NCBI RefSeq assembly: GCF_001676615.1
Contig: NZ_LYXZ01000043.1
Location: 1-64,000, forward strand
Origin: Labrys sp. WJW
Lineage (GTDB): Bacteria > Pseudomonadota > Alphaproteobacteria > Rhizobiales > Labraceae
Length of the DNA stretch: 64,000 bases
Reading direction: 5' to 3'
The notes below the pieces were generated by a model. That model saw only the letters and a list, made by a program, of their open reading frames with translations. It was not told where the DNA came from and ran no database searches. Both the position numbers and the translations under genes were made by a program. Position 1 is the stretch's first letter. Each line of letters starts with the position of its first letter. This document shows positions 17,627 to 27,279 of this stretch, in pieces.

Positions 17627-19318
17627 ATGAGCACCTCCCCTTCCGCGCACAATATCCTGGCGGGCACCGCCCACGGGCCCGTCATCATCAGCCAGGAAGC
17701 GCTCAGCTTCTGGGGTGGGGTCGATCCCGCCACCGGCCGCGTGATCGACGTGCACCACCCCCTGCACGGGACCTGTCTGACGGGCGGCATCCTGATGATG
17801 CCGTCCAGCCGGGGCTCCTGCACGGGTTCGGGCGTGCTGCTCGACCTGGTCCTCAACGGGAGGGCACCGGCGGCGCTGGTGTTCTGCGAACCCGAGGACG
17901 TGCTGACCCTGGGCGCCCTGATCGCAGCCGAGCTCTTCGGCAAGCCCTTGCCCGTGCTGCGCCTGGCGCCGGAGGCTTTTGCAGCCTTGGCACAGGCGAA
18001 GTCCGCGCGGATCAGCGAGACGGGCATTGAGGCCGATGGCCTTTCCTTGCCTCTCGCACCTCCTGCCACCGCCAGGCTCGACCTCACCGAGGCCGACCGC
18101 GCCATGCTGGATGGACGGGATGGGCCGGCGGTGCAGCAGGCCATGCGCATCATCTGCGCCATGGCGGCCCAGCAGGGCGCACAGAGGCTGGTCGACGTCA
18201 CCCAGGGCCATATCGACGGCTGCATCTATGCCAGCCCGGCCAACCTGACCTTTGCCGAAAAGATGGCCGAGATGGGAGCGCGCGTCCGCGTGCCCACCAC
18301 CATGAACGCCATTTCGGTCGACCGCACCCATTGGCAGGAGCAGGGCGTGCCGCCCTCCTTCGGCGCACCAGCCGCACGCCTCGCCGACGCCTATGTCCGC
18401 ATGGGCTGCCGGCCGACCTTCACCTGTTCGCCCTATCTGCTCGACAGCACCCCCCGTGCCGGCGAAGCCATCGCCTGGGCCGAATCCAATGCGGTGATCT
18501 TCGCCAATACCGTGCTCGGCGCGCGGACGGCCAAGCATCCCGACTTCCTCGACCTCTGCATCGCGGTGACGGGGCGGGCGCCGCTGTCGGGCGTCTATCT
18601 CGATCAGCACCGCCGAGCCCGCCGCATCATCAACGTCGAACTCCCCGACCAGGTGGACGATGCCTTCTGGCCGTTGATCGGCTATCTCACCGGCCGCGCC
18701 GCGCCCGAGCGCATCCCGCTCCTGCGCGGCCTGGCGTCGGCCCGTCCTTCGCGGGACGATCTCAAGGCGCTCTGCGCCGCCTTCGGCACCACCTCGGCCG
18801 CACCGATGCTGCATGTCGAAGGGGTCACGCCGGAGGCTGGGAGCGCCGTGGCCGATGGCGCCGACGCTGTCGTCATCACGCGCGCCGACATGGCCGCCGC
18901 CTGGCAGCGCCTCAACGAGGGGCCGGAACAGGTGGAACTCGTCGCCATCGGCAGCCCGCACGCTTCGCTCGACGAATGCCGTAACCTTGCCGAGGTGCTG
19001 GCAGGCCGCCAGCGCCGTGCGGATGTTGCCGTCATCGTCACCGCCGGGCAGCAGGTCATCGACCAAGCGCAGAGCGACGGCACCCTCGCGCGCCTGCAGG
19101 ACAGCGGCGTGCAGGTCCTGCCGGATCTGTGCTGGTGCTCGATTTCCGAGCCGGTCTTTCCGACACGGACCCGTGCCGTGATGACGAATTCCGGCAAATA
19201 CGCCCATTACGGCCCCGGCCTGTCCGGCCGCGCCGTGCGCCTGGGCAGCCTTGCCGATTGCGTGACTGCGGCCCTGACCGGCCACGCCCCCCAACGTCTG
19301 CCGAACTGGCTTTCCTGA
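17627..19318 (+). CDS. fused aconitase-X family dehydratase, probable cis-3-hydroxy-L-proline dehydratase
   Basis: Single chain of 563 residues joining the small aconitase-X domain (DUF126-like, about residues 1-130, with [20 protein letters not shown]) to the large catalytic domain (DUF521-like, about 150-563, with [20 protein letters not shown] and [12 protein letters not shown]). Fused members of this family were reported to dehydrate cis-3-hydroxy-L-proline to delta1-pyrroline-2-carboxylate and to carry an iron-sulfur centre. The start is uncertain: ATG at 17627 is used here, while a GTG at 17606 overlaps the epimerase stop and adds seven residues. Confidence 0.78.
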   Translation: MSTSPSAHNILAGTAHGPVIISQEALSFWGGVDPATGRVIDVHHPLHGTCLTGGILMMPSSRGSCTGSGVLLDLVLNGRAPAALVFCEPEDVLTLGALIAAELFGKPLPVLRLAPEAFAALAQAKSARISETGIEADGLSLPLAPPATARLDLTEADRAMLDGRDGPAVQQAMRIICAMAAQQGAQRLVDVTQGHIDGCIYASPANLTFAEKMAEMGARVRVPTTMNAISVDRTHWQEQGVPPSFGAPAARLADAYVRMGCRPTFTCSPYLLDSTPRAGEAIAWAESNAVIFANTVLGARTAKHPDFLDLCIAVTGRAPLSGVYLDQHRRARRIINVELPDQVDDAFWPLIGYLTGRAAPERIPLLRGLASARPSRDDLKALCAAFGTTSAAPMLHVEGVTPEAGSAVADGADAVVITRADMAAAWQRLNEGPEQVELVAIGSPHASLDECRNLAEVLAGRQRRADVAVIVTAGQQVIDQAQSDGTLARLQDSGVQVLPDLCWCSISEPVFPTRTRAVMTNSGKYAHYGPGLSGRAVRLGSLADCVTAALTGHAPQRLPNWLS

Positions 19319-19328
19319 GGACCCTTCC

Positions 19329-20357
19329 ATGCGCAGCACGAAAACCATTCACGTGATTTCGGCCCATGCCGAGGGCGAGGTCGGCGACGTCATCGTCGGC
19401 GGCGTCACCCCACCGCCCGGCGACACCATCTGGGAACAGAGCCGCTGGATCGCCCGGGACCAGACCCTGCGCAATTTCGTGCTGAACGAACCGCGCGGCG
19501 GCGTGTTCCGCCACGTCAACCTGCTGGTGCCGCCCAAGCACCCGGAAGCCGATGCCGCCTTCATCATCATGGAGCCGGAGGACACCCCGCCGATGTCCGG
19601 CTCCAACTCGATCTGCGTGTCCACCGTGCTGCTCGACAGCGGCATCCTGCCGATGCATGAGCCGGTGACGGAGATCACACTGGAGGCTCCCGGCGGGCTC
19701 GTCCGCGTCCGCGCGGAGTGCCGGAACGGCAAGGCCGAGCGTATTTTCGTACGCAATCTCGCGAGCTTCGCAGACAAACTTGATGCGAAGCTTGAAGTCG
19801 AAGGACTGGGTACGCTCACCGTCGACACCGCCTATGGCGGCGACAGTTTCGTCATCGTCGATGCGGCCGCCTTGGGCTTTTCGCTCAAGCCCGACGAGGC
19901 CCACGACATCGCCACGCTCGGCGTCAAGATCACCAATGCGGCCAACGCGGCGCTCGGCTTCCATCACCCCGAAAATCCCGACTGGCGACATTTTTCCTTC
20001 TGCCTGTTCGCCGGCGCCGTCGAACGCACGGCCGAGGGCCTTCGCGCCGGAGCCGCGGTGGCGATCCAGCCGGGCAAGGTCGATCGTTCGCCGACGGGAA
20101 CGGCCCTGTCGGCCCGCATGGCCGTGCTGCATGCCCGCGGGCAGATGACCATGGAAGACAACCTGACAGCGGTGTCGGTGATCGGCTCGACCTTCAGGGG
20201 CCGCATCGTCGGCATCGTCGAGGTCGGCGGCCGCCCGGCTGTGCTGCCCGAGATTTCGGGTCGCGCCTGGATCACCGGCACCCACCAGCACATGCTCGAT
20301 CCCTCCGACCCCTGGCCCGAAGGCTATAAGCTGAGCGATACCTGGGGCGCGCGCTGA
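19329..20357 (+). CDS. proline racemase-family protein with Ser/Thr in place of both catalytic cysteines
   Basis: Proline-racemase fold protein of 342 residues. Alignment by eye puts Ser90 (PPMSGSN) and Thr256 (DRSPTGTA) where racemases and 4-hydroxyproline epimerase have cysteines. A Thr at the second position is the mark of trans-3-hydroxy-L-proline dehydratases, which keep the first Cys; here that is Ser as well. It probably handles a 3-hydroxyproline isomer or a related imino acid, but could be inactive or act on another substrate. TGAGGA precedes the start, 10 bases after the dehydratase stop. Confidence 0.75.
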   Translation: MRSTKTIHVISAHAEGEVGDVIVGGVTPPPGDTIWEQSRWIARDQTLRNFVLNEPRGGVFRHVNLLVPPKHPEADAAFIIMEPEDTPPMSGSNSICVSTVLLDSGILPMHEPVTEITLEAPGGLVRVRAECRNGKAERIFVRNLASFADKLDAKLEVEGLGTLTVDTAYGGDSFVIVDAAALGFSLKPDEAHDIATLGVKITNAANAALGFHHPENPDWRHFSFCLFAGAVERTAEGLRAGAAVAIQPGKVDRSPTGTALSARMAVLHARGQMTMEDNLTAVSVIGSTFRGRIVGIVEVGGRPAVLPEISGRAWITGTHQHMLDPSDPWPEGYKLSDTWGAR

Positions 20358-20460
20358 GAGGCGTGCCGCCGCAAGTCGTCGGTGCCGTCATTGACCCGAA
20401 ACCTGCCGTCTCTATCATCGGGAATCGATAGTGATTTTCGAAGAAACGAGCACTGTGGCA

Positions 20461-21762
20461 ATGACGGCCGACGGACCACCAGTTCCTTCCAAGCGGCCTC
20501 CACAGCCCTCCGAAGCCGGCAAGAAGGAGCAAGACCCGGCGGCCAAAGGGGGAGGGCCAGGCGACGCTTCGCCGCTCGAAGTCTTCGGCGTCTTCCTCAA
20601 GCTCGGACTGACCTCTTTCGGCGGGCCGATTGCCCATCTCGGCTATTTCCGTGACGAATTGGTCGTGCGCCGCCGCTGGATCGGCGAGGCCGGCTATGCC
20701 GATCTCGTGGCACTCTGCCAATTTCTGCCTGGCCCCGCCTCCAGCCAGGTCAGCTTCTGCCTGGGCGTCCTGCGGGGCGGCGGCCTGCTCGGCGGTCTTG
20801 CGGCCTGGCTTGCCTTCACCCTACCCTCGGCCATCATCCTCACCGCCTTTGCCCTCGGCGCATCGGCGCTGGCCGGTCCCCTGGCGGCAGGCATGCTCCA
20901 CGGCCTGAAACTGGTGGCGGTCGCCGTCGTCGCCCAGGCGATCTGGGGCATGGCTAGAACCCTCACGCCGGACAGGGAACGCGTCGCCATTGCCTTGGCG
21001 GCTGTCCTCCTCACCGCCCTGACGGCAGGCTGGTTCAACCAGATCGGCGCCATCGCGATCGGTGCGCTCGCCGGGCTCTGGCTCTGTCGCACCGGAAAAA
21101 GCGTCCCCGTCGGGCGCCTCGGCTTTGCGGTATCGCGGCGCAAGGGCATCCTCGCCCTGGTTCTGTTCGCGGCCTGCTTCCTCCTTCCCGCCTTGCTCGC
21201 GGGTATGGTCGGCCGGGATACCGCCTTCTCCGGCGCAATGACGCTGTTCGATGCCTTCTACCGTTCGGGAGCGCTGGTCTTCGGCGGCGGCCATGTCGTC
21301 CTGCCGCTGCTGCAGGCGGAGGTGGTGGCACCAGGCTGGGTCGGCAACGAGGCTTTTCTTGCCGGCTATGGCCTGGCCCAGGCGGTACCGGGGCCACTCT
21401 TCACCTTCGCCGCCTATCTCGGCGCCGTCATGACACCCACGCCGAACGGCATTGCGGGCGCGCTGATCGCATTGGTTGCCGTCTTCGCACCGGGCCTCCT
21501 GCTGGTCTATGGCATGCTGCCCTTCTGGGACACGCTGCGGTCGCGTCCTGCGGCACAGGCCGCCATGCGTGGGGCCAATGCCGCGGTCGTCGGCATCCTC
21601 GCTGCGGCCCTCTATACCCCCGTCTGGACCAGCGCGGTCCTTTCGCCGCGGGACTTTGCGCTCGCGCTGACCGGCTTCCTGTTGCTCACGGTCTGGAAAA
21701 TACCACCCTGGATCGTCGTCGCCTTGCTGTCGGCGGGCGGCGCATTGATTGCCTTGGCCTGA
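20461..21762 (+). CDS. chrA: chromate transporter, CHR family (long form)
   Basis: Membrane protein of 433 residues with two tandem CHR domains, marked by LTSFGGPIAHLGYFRDE and then LVFGGGHVVLPLLQ, and about ten hydrophobic segments. Family members export chromate or related oxyanions with protons or sulfate gradients. The start is uncertain: a GTG at 20431 would add ten residues and neither has a clear ribosome-binding site. It follows the hydroxyproline genes by about 100 bases, with no functional link visible. Confidence 0.83.
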   Translation: MTADGPPVPSKRPPQPSEAGKKEQDPAAKGGGPGDASPLEVFGVFLKLGLTSFGGPIAHLGYFRDELVVRRRWIGEAGYADLVALCQFLPGPASSQVSFCLGVLRGGGLLGGLAAWLAFTLPSAIILTAFALGASALAGPLAAGMLHGLKLVAVAVVAQAIWGMARTLTPDRERVAIALAAVLLTALTAGWFNQIGAIAIGALAGLWLCRTGKSVPVGRLGFAVSRRKGILALVLFAACFLLPALLAGMVGRDTAFSGAMTLFDAFYRSGALVFGGGHVVLPLLQAEVVAPGWVGNEAFLAGYGLAQAVPGPLFTFAAYLGAVMTPTPNGIAGALIALVAVFAPGLLLVYGMLPFWDTLRSRPAAQAAMRGANAAVVGILAAALYTPVWTSAVLSPRDFALALTGFLLLTVWKIPPWIVVALLSAGGALIALA

Positions 21763-22074
21763 TCCATCCCACCCGAACCGCCTGTCCACCTGGCGAGCAA
21801 TAGCGCGACGAAGCAACCAGCCACTGGCCGATTCATCGAGCGCTGCCTCCCTTCTTGACTCCCCCCAACAGAGGCGGCGCCCTACGGCGGCAAGGCCTCT
21901 GAACTTGCGCATGCTTTGAGAGATGAAATGATTTTATAGTATATTTGTAGAATTTGTCCGCGCAAATGTGATCGGCCGACTGATATCTGCAATTGTAATT
22001 CACCCCCGCGAGGTGTTTTATTGAGGAAAGAGCGGATTAGTCCGCCGCAACAATCCGGCGCAGAGGGGCAGGCG
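21763..22074. other. spacer with A+T-rich promoter zone before the GntR gene
   Basis: No gene is supported here. The right two thirds (about 21915-22020) are clearly A+T-rich, including TTTTATAGTATATTTG, and likely hold the promoter of the GntR gene. A TTG at 22021 opens its frame, but the ATG at 22075 with GGGGCAGG ahead is the better start. Confidence 0.5.
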
Positions 22075-22806
22075 ATGACATCGGCCCTCGATTTGTTCAA
22101 AGCCGTCAAGCTGGATACAGGCCTGTCCGAGACATTCCAGGTCCATGAACTGTTGCGCAACGCCATCATCGCCATGGTGCTGGCCCCCGGGGAACCAATC
22201 CAGGAAGAGGAGATCTGCGCCCGGCTTTCGATACCGCGCCCACCTTTACGCGATGCCATCCTGCAATTGGCAAGCGAACGTTTCGTCGTCATCGAGCCGG
22301 ACGGCCGAACTCTCGTCGCCGCGATCGACATCGGCGAAGTGCTCACTGGTCAGATCGTCCGGGAAACCTTCGAGGTCCGGATAACCCGCCTTGCGGCTCG
22401 ACACTTCGTCCCAGCCTGGGCCAGGGATTTCGAGCATTGCCTGTCGCTGCAGGGCGAAGCCGCCAGACGGCACGATACCGATGAATTCTTCGCTCTCGAC
22501 AACGCCTTCCACAAGCTGATCTGCGAAATCTCCGGCGTCAGCAACAGCTGGCGCATCCTCCGTGTCGCGACAGGACAGCTCGATCGCGTCAGGCGGCTCG
22601 CCTTTGCCTTCGAGAACAGTTTCGATGTCGTGATGGCCGAGCATGACGCGATCTACCAAGGCTTGAGAACCAGAAGCGAACAGGCCAGCGTCACCGCCCT
22701 CCAATTCCAGCTCGACAGCCTGTTCGAAAACCTCCGCCTGCTGCGAAAGCAGCATCCGGATGTGTTTGCCGATTACGGGGACATCAATTTCGACATGATC
22801 CGATAG
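22075..22806 (+). CDS. GntR family regulator (FCD type) upstream of sulfite reductase genes
   Basis: Regulator of 243 residues with a winged helix at about residues 20-80 (QEEEICARLSIPRPPLRDAILQLASERFV) and an FCD-type C-terminal ligand domain (ALDNAFHKLICEISG). It lies in the same direction as the CysJ-like and CysI-like genes that follow after about 220 bases. The palindrome at 22909-22924 between them is a candidate binding site. GntR control of sulfite reductase genes is not a pattern I recognise; most systems use CysB-type regulators. Confidence 0.82.
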   Translation: MTSALDLFKAVKLDTGLSETFQVHELLRNAIIAMVLAPGEPIQEEEICARLSIPRPPLRDAILQLASERFVVIEPDGRTLVAAIDIGEVLTGQIVRETFEVRITRLAARHFVPAWARDFEHCLSLQGEAARRHDTDEFFALDNAFHKLICEISGVSNSWRILRVATGQLDRVRRLAFAFENSFDVVMAEHDAIYQGLRTRSEQASVTALQFQLDSLFENLRLLRKQHPDVFADYGDINFDMIR

Positions 22807-22908
22807 GCGCGACGCTCCGATTGGGCTTGGCTCGCTGGACCACCAGGCTCCTCCCCGCGATCTGAATTTAAGTGCATGAAATTTGGATTTATTTGGTAAG
22901 AAAATGCG

Positions 22909-22924
22909 TTTGTATGCATTCAAA
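22909..22924. promoter_or_regulatory. candidate GntR operator upstream of cysJI-like genes
   Basis: TTTGTATGCATTCAAA is a near-perfect dyad centred on ATGCAT, overlapped by a wider AATGC..GCATT repeat at 22903-22920. It lies in the A+T-rich spacer about 100 bases before the flavoprotein start, and its size fits an FCD-type GntR site. Confidence 0.45.
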
Positions 22925-23026
22925 TCAAATGCCAGGATTGTTTCGGTGATCAAAAAAATCACATCTAATATTTGTTGATTGGTGCTGCCGTCCATGTGGC
23001 AGGCCTCCCTCTGGGATAGACCCGCC

Positions 23027-24841
23027 ATGAGCGTGACCGAATTCCGCGGCCCCGGACTGACCGAAAGCCAGTGGCAGCAGATCCAGGTACTGGCCACGAC
23101 ACTCGACAACCGCCAGCTGCAGTGGCTGAGCGGCTTCTTTGCGGGGATCGAGTTCAAGGCCGGCGACTGGGGAACGCACGCCCCTCTCCTGCCAACGCAG
23201 CAGGAAATCGCGTCGAGCCGCCAGCTCACCATCCTCTATGGCAGCGAAACCGGCAACAGTGCCGCCCTCGCTGCGAGCCTGGCCGAGCGCGCCCGGTCCG
23301 AAGGCCTCTCGCCCCAGCTGTTCGACATGGCCGACTACAAGCTGCGCGGCTTGAAGGACGAGCAGGACCTCCTTCTGATCGCCAGCACCTATGGCGAAGG
23401 AGACCCTCCGCAGCCGGCGGCGAATTTCTTCGAATTCGTCGAAAGCCGCAAGGCGCCCAGGCTGGCAGGGCTGCGCTTTGCGGTGCTGGCGCTCGGCGAT
23501 TCCACCTATGAGCGCTACTGCGAGGCAGGCAAGCGGCTCGACCGGCGTTTCGAGGAACTCGGTGCCATCAGGCTGCTGCCGCGTGTCGACTGCGATGTCG
23601 ACTATGACGAACCGGCTTCGGCCTGGATGACGAGTGTGCTCGGCCATATTGCCAAGCCGGCCTCTACGGCAGTTCCCCCCTCGGTAGCGGCGAAACCGCA
23701 CGCCATCGCCGGTTTCGACAAGCGGCATCCCTTCGCCGCGCGTATCCTCGACAACCTCGTCCTCAGCGGGCGCGGTTCCTCCAAGCAGACCCGCCATGTC
23801 GAAATCTCGCTGGAAGGCTCCGGACTGGCCTATGAGCCGGGGGATTGCCTGGGCCTGATGCCGAGCAACGATCCAGCCTTGGTCGAGGCGGTCATCGGCG
23901 AACTCGGCTATGACGCCGCGGCCACGGTCACCGTGCAGGACAGGCCCCTTCGGATCCAGGAGGCCCTTGCCCGACATTTCGAAATCACCGCCCTCACCCC
24001 GCGTTTCATCGAGCATTGGGCTGAAATTACCGGTGCCGATGTCCTGAGGCACCTCTGTGATCCCGCCTCGGTCGAAGATCGGGCTGCCTTCATGCGCGGG
24101 CACCATATTCTCGATGCGATCCGCCGCTTTCCTGCCAGAGGCCTTGACCCTCAGGCCCTGATCGCCGGCTTGAGACCCCTGCAGCCCCGGCTCTATTCCA
24201 TCGCCTCGAGCCTCGCCTCCGCGCCGGACGAAGCCCATCTGACGGTTTCCACCGTCCGCTACGAGCTGGCAGGCGAGCCCCGCTCCGGCGTTGCGTCCGG
24301 GCACCTGGCCGATCGCGCCCGGCCCGACGAGGCGCTGCCCGTCTATATCCACGCCAATCCGCATTTCCGCCTGCCGGGCGACGACGTGCCCATCATCATG
24401 GTCGGCGCCGGCACCGGCGTGGCGCCCTACCGGGCCTTCATGCAGGAGCGCGAGGCACGAGGCGCCGGCGGACGCAGCTGGCTGGTGTTCGGCGAGCGCA
24501 ATTTCCGCACCGACTTCCTCTACCAGAGCGAATGGCTGGCCATGCTGTCCGCCGGGGTGCTGACCCGCATGGACGTTGCCTTTTCCCGCGACGGCCGGCG
24601 CGAGGGCCATGACAAGGTCTATGTCCAGCACCGGCTGAAGGAACAGGCGCGTGAGGTCTTCGCCTGGCTGGAGGAAGGCGCCTGCTTCTATGTCTGCGGC
24701 GATGCCAGCCACATGGCACCCGACGTGCACCAGGCCCTGCGCTCGATCATCGCCACGCAAGGCGGCCTCGGCGCGGATGCCACCGACGATTATCTGCAGC
24801 GCCTGCAGCGCGAGCACCGCTACCAACGCGACGTCTATTGA
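23027..24841 (+). CDS. cysJ: sulfite reductase flavoprotein alpha component (CysJ-like)
   Basis: Diflavin reductase of 604 residues: flavodoxin-like FMN domain (YGSETGN at 71-77), FAD-binding domain (RLYSIASSLASAP) and NADPH-binding domain (MVGAGTGVAPYRAFMQER). It passes electrons from NADPH through FAD and FMN to the hemoprotein encoded next. The final residues HRYQRDVY are the usual CysJ C-terminus. Start at ATG 23027 is chosen because upstream residues do not match the family; the in-frame TTG at 22979 is weaker. Cytosolic, assimilatory sulfur metabolism. Confidence 0.88.
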   Translation: MSVTEFRGPGLTESQWQQIQVLATTLDNRQLQWLSGFFAGIEFKAGDWGTHAPLLPTQQEIASSRQLTILYGSETGNSAALAASLAERARSEGLSPQLFDMADYKLRGLKDEQDLLLIASTYGEGDPPQPAANFFEFVESRKAPRLAGLRFAVLALGDSTYERYCEAGKRLDRRFEELGAIRLLPRVDCDVDYDEPASAWMTSVLGHIAKPASTAVPPSVAAKPHAIAGFDKRHPFAARILDNLVLSGRGSSKQTRHVEISLEGSGLAYEPGDCLGLMPSNDPALVEAVIGELGYDAAATVTVQDRPLRIQEALARHFEITALTPRFIEHWAEITGADVLRHLCDPASVEDRAAFMRGHHILDAIRRFPARGLDPQALIAGLRPLQPRLYSIASSLASAPDEAHLTVSTVRYELAGEPRSGVASGHLADRARPDEALPVYIHANPHFRLPGDDVPIIMVGAGTGVAPYRAFMQEREARGAGGRSWLVFGERNFRTDFLYQSEWLAMLSAGVLTRMDVAFSRDGRREGHDKVYVQHRLKEQAREVFAWLEEGACFYVCGDASHMAPDVHQALRSIIATQGGLGADATDDYLQRLQREHRYQRDVY

Positions 24842-24848
24842 GGCCGCC

Positions 24849-26582
24849 ATGACCGATCTCCTCGCCCCCACCGACCGCAGCCGCGACCTGTCGCAACCTT
24901 TGGAAAAGCTCGGCCCCGACGAAACCCTGAAGGCGCAGAGCGACCAGCTGCGCGGCACTGTCAAGACCAGCCTGCTCGACCGGCTGACCGGCTCGGTCAC
25001 GCCCACCGACACCAAGCTGATGAAGTTCCACGGCATCTACCAGCAGGATGACCGCGACCTGCGCGACGAGCGCCGCCGCCAGAAGCTGGAGCCGGCCTAT
25101 CAGTTCATGGCGCGGGTACGCCTGCCCGGGGGCGTGTGCACGCCGGCGCAATGGCTCAAGCTCGACGAGCTGGCGCGGGCCTATGGCGGGGAGACGCTGC
25201 GGCTGACCACGCGCCAGACCTTCCAGTTCCACTGGCTGCTCAAGCACGACCTCAAGGCGACTCTCCAGGGCCTGCACGAGGTGCTGCTCGATACGATCGC
25301 GGCCTGCGGCGACGATTCACGCGGGGTGATGGCCTCGGTGAACCCGCATCTGTCGGCCTTGCATGCCGAGGTCTACCGGCACGCCCGGCAGGCCAGCGAC
25401 CATGCCATTCCCCGCATGCGGGCCTATCACGAGATCTGGTATGGCGAGGAGCGCGTGGCCTCCTCCGAGCCGGAGGAGCCCCTCTATGGCCGGACCTATT
25501 TGCCGCGCAAATTCAAGATCGGCTTCGCCATTCCCCCGGTCAACGACATCGACGTCTATGCGCAGGACCTTGGTTTCATTGCCATTGCCGAACAGGGACG
25601 CCTGGCCGGGTTCAACGTCGCCATCGGCGGCGGCATGGGCCGCACCGACCAGGCGCCGGCGACCTATCCGCGCCTTGCCGACGTGATCGGCTTCGTGAAG
25701 GCCGACAAGGTGCTGGCGGTCTGCGATGCCGTGATGGGCCTCCAGCGCGATTACGGCGACCGCAAGGACCGCTCGCATGCGCGCTTCAAATACACGATCG
25801 ACGACCGCGGGCTCGACTGGATCACGGCCGAGATCGAGCGACGGCTCGGCTTCGGCCTGCAGCCGGCCCGCGCCTTCGACTTTGCCTCCAATGGCGATGC
25901 GCTGGGCTGGCAGGTGGGCGAGGACGGCCGCCATCACCTCACCTTGTTCATCGAGAATGGCCGCATCGCCAACCATCCTGGCCGGGCCCTGATGGACTTC
26001 CTGCGCGCGGTGGCGCGGGTGCATGGCGGCAGCTTCCGTCTCACGCCCAACCAGAACCTCGTCATCGCCGAGATCGCGCCGAATAGCAAAGCCGGCATCG
26101 AGACGCTGCTCGCCGAATATGGGCTGGGCACCAGCAAGGGCGAGAGCGGGCTGCGGCTCAACTCGATGGCCTGCGTGGCCTTGCCGACCTGCGGTCTCGC
26201 TATGGCCGAAAGCGAACGTTATCTGCCCCACCTTCTCGACAAGCTGGAGGAGATCCTGCGCCACCACGGTCTTGCGGAAGAGCCGATCACCATCCGCATG
26301 AGCGGCTGCCCCAATGGCTGCTCGCGCCCCTATATTGCCGAGATCGGTCTCACCGGCCGGGCGCCGGGCAAATACAACCTCTATCTCGGCGGCGGCTTCC
26401 ACGGGCAGCGGCTGAACAAGATGCATCTCGAAAATGTCGGCGAGGCCGCCATTCTCGCGGCCCTCGACAAGACACTCGGCCATTTCGCCAGGGAACGGCA
26501 TCAGGGCGAACGCTTCGGCGATTTCGTCATCCGCGCCGGCTATGTGCGCGAGGTCAAGGCCGGACGCGATTTCAACAGCTGA
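24849..26582 (+). CDS. cysI: sulfite reductase hemoprotein beta component (CysI-like)
   Basis: Siroheme and 4Fe-4S enzyme of 577 residues. The cluster ligands are Cys442 and Cys448 (CVALPTC) and Cys487 and Cys491 (CPNGC), the canonical C-x5-C plus C-x3-C arrangement. The N-terminus DLSQPLEKLGPDETLK and the segment RLTTRQTFQFH match assimilatory NADPH-sulfite reductases. It starts seven bases after the flavoprotein stop; the longer open frame from 24651 begins inside the previous gene and is rejected. It reduces sulfite to sulfide in the cytosol. Confidence 0.9.
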   Translation: MTDLLAPTDRSRDLSQPLEKLGPDETLKAQSDQLRGTVKTSLLDRLTGSVTPTDTKLMKFHGIYQQDDRDLRDERRRQKLEPAYQFMARVRLPGGVCTPAQWLKLDELARAYGGETLRLTTRQTFQFHWLLKHDLKATLQGLHEVLLDTIAACGDDSRGVMASVNPHLSALHAEVYRHARQASDHAIPRMRAYHEIWYGEERVASSEPEEPLYGRTYLPRKFKIGFAIPPVNDIDVYAQDLGFIAIAEQGRLAGFNVAIGGGMGRTDQAPATYPRLADVIGFVKADKVLAVCDAVMGLQRDYGDRKDRSHARFKYTIDDRGLDWITAEIERRLGFGLQPARAFDFASNGDALGWQVGEDGRHHLTLFIENGRIANHPGRALMDFLRAVARVHGGSFRLTPNQNLVIAEIAPNSKAGIETLLAEYGLGTSKGESGLRLNSMACVALPTCGLAMAESERYLPHLLDKLEEILRHHGLAEEPITIRMSGCPNGCSRPYIAEIGLTGRAPGKYNLYLGGGFHGQRLNKMHLENVGEAAILAALDKTLGHFARERHQGERFGDFVIRAGYVREVKAGRDFNS

Positions 26583-26619
26583 GGCCGCACCATTCCCCAA
26601 TTTCAAGAAGGAGAGCACC

Positions 26620-27252
26620 ATGTCGATCCAGCTTGGCCAGATCGCCCCCAATTTCATCCAGAGCAGCACGGAAGGGCGTATCAGCTTCCATGACTGGCTG
26701 GGCGAGTCCTGGGGTGTCCTGTTCAGCCATCCTCGCAATTTCACGCCGGTCTGCACCACCGAACTCGGCGAGGTCGCCCGCCTCAAGCCTGAATGGGACA
26801 GGCGCAACGTCAAGGTGCTCGGCCTGTCGGTCGATCCGCTGGACGCCCACGCCGCCTGGGGCAAGGATATCGCGGCGACGCAGGGCCATGCCCTCAATTT
26901 CCCGCTGATCGCCGACGCGGACGGCGCCGTGGCGCATCTCTACGGCATGATCCACCCCGAGGCCGACGCCAATGTCACCGTGCGCGCCGTGTTCGTGATC
27001 GACCCGGCCAGGAAGGTAAGGCTGGTCCTGACCTATCCTCCGAGCGCCGGGCGCAACTTCGCCGAGATCCTGCGCGCCATCGACAGCCTGCAGCTTACCG
27101 ACGCCCAGAAGGTCTCCACCCCGGTCAATTGGGAACCCGGCCAGCCGGTGATCATTTCGCCAAGCCTCAGTGACGAAGCGGCCCGCGAGCGCTTTCCGCA
27201 GGGCTGGACCACGCTGACCCCCTACCTGCGCGTGGTGCAGCTGGAAGCCTGA
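26620..27252 (+). CDS. 1-Cys peroxiredoxin (Prx6 family)
   Basis: Thiol peroxidase of 210 residues. The peroxidatic Cys45 is in NFTPVCTTELGEVARL, no resolving cysteine is evident, and the extended C-terminal domain (TPVNWEPGQPVIISP) is that of the Prx6 group. AAGGAG precedes the ATG at 26620; the open frame from 26434 is an artefact inside cysI. As the third gene of the sulfite reductase operon it may protect the oxygen-sensitive reductase or be co-induced with sulfur stress, which is inference. Confidence 0.88.
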   Translation: MSIQLGQIAPNFIQSSTEGRISFHDWLGESWGVLFSHPRNFTPVCTTELGEVARLKPEWDRRNVKVLGLSVDPLDAHAAWGKDIAATQGHALNFPLIADADGAVAHLYGMIHPEADANVTVRAVFVIDPARKVRLVLTYPPSAGRNFAEILRAIDSLQLTDAQKVSTPVNWEPGQPVIISPSLSDEAARERFPQGWTTLTPYLRVVQLEA

Positions 27253-27279
27253 CGAATTGGGAATTGTCCAGGCGGCGGG

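Noticed and set aside
17333-19348. Minus-strand frame of 671 codons over the aconitase-X gene
   Set aside because: Long antisense frames are common in high G+C DNA. The translation lacks domains, while the plus strand encodes a recognisable enzyme.
22925-25036. Minus-strand frame of 703 codons over cysJ
   Set aside because: Antisense to a diflavin reductase with all cofactor motifs; the translation has no recognisable domain.
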